The notes under the pieces are model-generated. The model did not search any database and was not told the DNA's origin. It saw nothing but the letters and a program-made list of their open reading frames with translations. A stretch of DNA of 64,000 bases, from contig CAVXFH010000002.1 of NCBI GenBank assembly GCA_963761035.1, positions 2,232,001 through 2,296,000 on the forward strand. Reading direction: 5' to 3'. This DNA comes from JARRQJ01 sp963761035 (GTDB lineage Bacteria > Pseudomonadota > Gammaproteobacteria > DRLM01). The position numbers were made by a program, and so were the translations under genes. Shown here piece after piece: positions 60,407 to 64,000 of this stretch (within the stretch, counting starts at the first letter, position 1; each line of letters begins with the position of its first letter).

Positions 60407-62251
60407 TCAGTCCAACTCAAATTCATTTTTCCAGGATTCGTCTTGCTCCATTGCCGGTTGATCGGCTTTTGCTAGGAGGAAATTTTCCAGGACCAAGTAG
60501 TCCATCTCGGTACGCATGAAACAACGGTATGCATCCTCGGGGGTACAGACAATAGGCTCGCCGCGCACATTGAACGAGGTGTTTACCATAACCGCGCAAC
60601 CGGATTGCTCCTCAAACAGGCGAAGCAGCTCGTGAAAACGCGGATTAGTCTCTTTATGAACCGTTTGTACGCGCGCTGAATAATCGACATGCGTCACAGC
60701 GGGTATATGGGAGCGCGGCACATTGAGTTTTTCGATGCCAAACAGTTTATCCTGCGTGGAAGTCATGGGAATGCGCAGATTCTCCGTCACTGGTGCGACC
60801 AGTAGCATGTAGGGGCTGGGACGGTCGAGTTGGAAATACTTGGAGACCCGTTCGGCCGTGACCGCCGGCGCAAACGGACGGAAGGATTCCCGATATTTGA
60901 TTTTGAGATTCATCTTGGACTGCATGCGCGGGCTACGGGCATCGCCAATGATAGAGCGGCCTCCCAACGCCCTGGGTCCGAATTCCATGCGGCCCTGGAA
61001 CCAGCCGACCACATTTTCAGCGGCGATAATTTCGGCCAACCGGGGTAGCAGCTTGTCGTCTTCGAGGTAAGTGTAACGCGCACCCGCCGCGTCTAGGGAG
61101 GCGCGAATCTCATCATTCGAGAAATGGGGGCCCAGATACGATCCTTTCATCTTGTCCCAACCGTTGACGGTCCTGGCTTCGTTCACATATTGGTGCCAGA
61201 CGGCTAGGGCCGCCCCCACGGCGCCGCCGGCGTCCCCTGCGGCCGGTTGTATCCAAATGTCTTTGAACGGGCCTTCGCGCAGAAGGCGACCATTTGCCAC
61301 GCAATTTAAGGCAACGCCTCCAGCCAGGCATAGGTAGTCGCTACCCATCTCGCGATGAACGGTCTTGCCCAGGCGCAGAACCACTTCTTCGGTCACATGC
61401 TGGATCGAGGCGGCGATATCCATTTCCCGCTGGGTGACCGGCGACTCCGGTTTTCGGGGCGGCCCCTTAAACAAATCATCGAAATTTTCATTGGTCATCG
61501 TCAGCCCGGTGGCGTAATTGAAATAGCGCATGTCCAGACGGAAGGTGCCATCCGGTTTGAGATCCAGAAGGTTATCCAGTATCAAATCGACATAAAGGGG
61601 TTGTCCGTAGGGGGCGAGACCCATCAGTTTGTATTCGCCGGAATTAACCTTGAATCCGGTGTAGTAAGTAAACGCTGAATAGAGCAATCCTAGGGAATGC
61701 GGAAAATCGATCTCCCATTTCGGCGTCAACTCATTGCCGTTTCCTGCCCACACGGAAGTAGTCGCCCATTCTCCCACCCCATCCATGCACAGCACCGCGG
61801 CCTGCTCGAACGGGCTGGCGTAAAACGCCGAAGCGGCGTGGGATTGGTGATGCTCGGTGAACAGCAACGCTGGAAGCTCCTTCTTCTTGCATCCTCCGAT
61901 GTCGGCAAGTTCCTGCTTCAGCAGGTTCTTGAGATAAAGCTTTTCCTTAAGCCAGACGGGCATTGCCGAAAAAAAGGAACGTACCCCGTGAGGCGCATAC
62001 GCGAGATAGGTTTCAAGTAAGCGTTCGAATTTAACCAGCGGTTTGTCGTAAAAAACGATATAGTCGATATCGTTAAGCTTGCGGCCGGCTTGCGCAAGGC
62101 AGTAATTGACCGCGTTAACTGGAAAGCGCGCATCGTGCTTTTTGCGTGAAAATCGCTCTTCCTGCGCGGCAGCGACGATGTCGCCGTCGACTACGAGTGC
62201 CGCGGCGCTGTCGTGATAATAAGCGGAGATTCCAAGGATTGATTGAATCAC
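60407..62251 (-). CDS. NodU/CmcH-family carbamoyltransferase
   Basis: The 614-residue enzyme transfers a carbamoyl group from carbamoyl phosphate to a hydroxyl acceptor. It has the N-terminal HDSAAALV, the metal-binding EHHQSHAASAFYASPF, and the C-terminal YrdC-like domain with MVNTSFNVRGEPIV. Members with SxtJ and DUF5989 neighbours are common in exopolysaccharide loci and probably carbamoylate a sugar. It heads a minus-strand operon carbamoyltransferase-SxtJ-DUF5989-SGNH. Confidence 0.93.
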   Translation of the reverse strand: MIQSILGISAYYHDSAAALVVDGDIVAAAQEERFSRKKHDARFPVNAVNYCLAQAGRKLNDIDYIVFYDKPLVKFERLLETYLAYAPHGVRSFFSAMPVWLKEKLYLKNLLKQELADIGGCKKKELPALLFTEHHQSHAASAFYASPFEQAAVLCMDGVGEWATTSVWAGNGNELTPKWEIDFPHSLGLLYSAFTYYTGFKVNSGEYKLMGLAPYGQPLYVDLILDNLLDLKPDGTFRLDMRYFNYATGLTMTNENFDDLFKGPPRKPESPVTQREMDIAASIQHVTEEVVLRLGKTVHREMGSDYLCLAGGVALNCVANGRLLREGPFKDIWIQPAAGDAGGAVGAALAVWHQYVNEARTVNGWDKMKGSYLGPHFSNDEIRASLDAAGARYTYLEDDKLLPRLAEIIAAENVVGWFQGRMEFGPRALGGRSIIGDARSPRMQSKMNLKIKYRESFRPFAPAVTAERVSKYFQLDRPSPYMLLVAPVTENLRIPMTSTQDKLFGIEKLNVPRSHIPAVTHVDYSARVQTVHKETNPRFHELLRLFEEQSGCAVMVNTSFNVRGEPIVCTPEDAYRCFMRTEMDYLVLENFLLAKADQPAMEQDESWKNEFELD

Positions 62252-62800
62252 GATGATTCTCGAAAAAAACTTATGCGTTACATCGAATAGGAAGGGACAA
62301 ACTTCTTTGTTTGTACATTTGTATGATGATATTAAACCACGCCATAGGTATTGGCACGTAAAAAATATTTATAATGATGATGATATATTAGAGTTCTGGG
62401 CTGGGGAATGCCGGCTTGTATGTTTAATTTAAAAATTGAAAGCAACTTGTGACGAGTCGTTTTCAGGGTCGGTGTCCCGGGAAGCCCCCTGTTTTGCATT
62501 GCTTTAGCGAGGGATTACGAGTGTCCTTAGCTGATCGGGATAGCGCCGACATTCTTGGCAAACTACTTTTTAAACTCATATTGGACATTCAAACATCTCG
62601 GTAAATCTTAATATAGCATGTTCGGCCGCCGGAGTATGGCGAGGTCGAGAGACCCTGGGAAAATTGACACCGAGTAAATAATTGAAGCCTATATTCATTG
62701 CATTGACGCGTAACTGCCTGAATGTTAAATTGATATGGCAATTTAAAAGAGATGTTTTTTCATCTTTTATTATAGCGGGAGCATTGCGCGGAGGACCTTC
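62252..62800. other. Divergent intergenic region
   Basis: This 549-nt AT-rich stretch should hold promoters for the carbamoyltransferase operon (minus) and the last SGNH gene (plus). TGGCACG at 62353 resembles a -24 element, but the matching -12 GC is absent. No gene or transposase remnant was recognised. Confidence 0.4.
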
Positions 62801-64000
62801 ATGTTAGGAAATATGCTGATTGGCGGCGCAATGCTGGTGTTTGCGGCGGTCATCTCGATTTTTACGCTGAGATATACGGCCCCGTCCGCGCCGTATTTGT
62901 GGCTACTCCTGGTTTGGGCCATTGTGTTTCTAAGCGCCCTCAAATTAATACCGCGGGCCAAATTCTTCTGGATCAGTTGCGTAACAATCATAGGCGTGCT
63001 TGCGGCACTGGAGGGTTATTCCTGGATCGCCGCAACGCGGGTCTTCAAGGATATCAAGACGGATGGCAGTACATTTTCATGGGTAAAAAACGATTTGCTC
63101 GGGTTTTCCGCGCCGAAAGGCGTTGCGCTTAGGGATGTGAAAATCTACCGGGGAAAAAAGGTGTTTGACGTCGTGTATACGATGGACGCCAATGGACTGC
63201 GGATATCATCCGACCATCCGCAAGATACCGGGATGAACCTGCCCTGCATCCTTTTTTTCGGTGATTCCTATACCTTCGGCTGGGGTTTGAACGATGAGGA
63301 TACGCTGCCGTATCGCGTCGCGACGAGAGTGGGCGAGAAGTATCGTGTTTATAACCTCTCATTCGAGACCCACGGCGCCCAGCAGATGCTTGCGGAATTG
63401 GAACAGGGCGTGGTGAGCAAGGAAGTGGCATGCGCTCCGCAAGACGTAAAATATATCATCTACTCGGCGACACCCGATCAAGTGCGGCGGGCGGGCGGTC
63501 TGCGGACAATCGATCAATCCCATGGGCCGCACTATGTGCTCAAGGCCGACGGCAGTGTAGTTCTCCAAGGCCAGTTTGGCGAGATCCATACCAGGGCGGA
63601 AAACATCAGAGCCCAACTGGAAAAGTCCTGGTTCTATAGAAAAATGGTCGGTGGCGATGCGATATATCTGCGCCACTATAATAGCGGCGACCTCAAACTC
63701 TATCTGGCTATCGTGGACAGTGCTAGAAACCTCTCCAAAAAGCTCTATCCGGAAAGCGAGTTCCAAGTGCTGGCCTGGGGTAACGATCCCTTGCATAAGG
63801 ACAAGGATGGAGCGCTTCGCAATCAGATGATCGATGGATTGATCAAAAAGGGACTGTCGGTCCGCCGGATCAACGATATCCTGCCCGGATCCGACGATAA
63901 CAAACCCGAATACTTCATGGGTGAGTTTTCCCAGCATCCGACGGCCGCGGATAACGACCGCATCGCGGAATATATCGTCCACGATATATTAAAACACTGA
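62801..64000 (+). CDS. Membrane-anchored SGNH-like protein
   Basis: The 399-residue product ends exactly at the window edge with TGA. Three N-terminal hydrophobic helices are followed by an SGNH-type domain with block I LFFGDSYTFGWGLND and a C-terminal SQHPTAADNDRIAEYI, with His in the position of the catalytic His. A strong GGAGG 6 nt before ATG 62801 supports the start. It is divergent from the carbamoyltransferase operon and is the third SGNH membrane protein of the region, probably another polymer-decorating enzyme. Confidence 0.82.
   Translation: MLGNMLIGGAMLVFAAVISIFTLRYTAPSAPYLWLLLVWAIVFLSALKLIPRAKFFWISCVTIIGVLAALEGYSWIAATRVFKDIKTDGSTFSWVKNDLLGFSAPKGVALRDVKIYRGKKVFDVVYTMDANGLRISSDHPQDTGMNLPCILFFGDSYTFGWGLNDEDTLPYRVATRVGEKYRVYNLSFETHGAQQMLAELEQGVVSKEVACAPQDVKYIIYSATPDQVRRAGGLRTIDQSHGPHYVLKADGSVVLQGQFGEIHTRAENIRAQLEKSWFYRKMVGGDAIYLRHYNSGDLKLYLAIVDSARNLSKKLYPESEFQVLAWGNDPLHKDKDGALRNQMIDGLIKKGLSVRRINDILPGSDDNKPEYFMGEFSQHPTAADNDRIAEYIVHDILKH

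Noticed and set aside
62350..62370. TGGCACG resembling a sigma-54 -24 element
   Set aside because: The obligatory GC of the -12 element is missing at the correct distance.

Overview
The window reads as a stretch of a gammaproteobacterial chromosome. The evidence is the gene order: tgt-yajC-secD-secF, glyA-nrdR-ribD-ribE-ribB-ribH-nusB-thiL-pgpA and xseB-ispA-dxs, together with a RibB carrying a degenerate GTP cyclohydrolase II-like domain. I cannot name the genus. PrsK/PrsR and the rubrerythrin/Fe-S/DUF3501 trio suggest a free-living, possibly sulfur- or nitrogen-cycling lineage, but that is inference. No rRNA, tRNA, CRISPR array or intact insertion sequence was seen.

Positions 1-29,070 are mostly housekeeping. 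In order they hold the 3' end of a LysR regulator, ETF-ubiquinone oxidoreductase, queuosine tgt, the SecDF-YajC translocase accessory genes, a convergent GGDEF gene, a long glyA-to-pgpA run (one-carbon, riboflavin, thiamine and phospholipid genes), a minus-strand folE2-queD pair, the isoprenoid genes dxs-ispA with xseB, a rubrerythrin/Fe-S/DUF3501 stress cluster behind a perfect 17-bp palindrome, parE-parC and htpX.

Positions 29,071-64,000 are an exopolysaccharide and cell-surface region. It opens with the exosortase-A-type two-component pair PrsK/PrsR and an XrtA-associated ATPase, yet no exosortase or PEP-CTERM protein lies in the window. Sugar genes follow: rfbF, an LhgO-like oxidoreductase, an epimerase, a C-methyltransferase, an SDR, rfbC, a truncated wzm, gmd and a frameshifted fcl. 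Two very large secreted multidomain proteins carry discoidin-like, Ig/cadherin-like and LamG-like modules; the first adds a PIG-L deacetylase domain and the second a complete SGNH esterase domain. Polymer decoration genes are frequent: an MBOAT acyltransferase, three SGNH membrane proteins and a carbamoyltransferase with SxtJ and DUF5989. There is also a small tryptophan-rich lipoprotein next to a formylglycine-enzyme-fold protein on a repetitive stalk.

The second half is visibly in flux. A diverged direct repeat of about 320 bp flanks the SDR gene, with decayed copies of the neighbouring genes. A degraded IS1595/ISXO2-type transposase tail lies before gmd. wzm is truncated and fcl has a 1-nt frameshift. 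The first giant protein has lost its esterase active site through a deletion and a TAG stop, and shares a 123-nt identical block with the second. Two -24/-12 (sigma-54) promoter matches, one before the ATPase and one before the first giant lipoprotein, fit control by PrsR.
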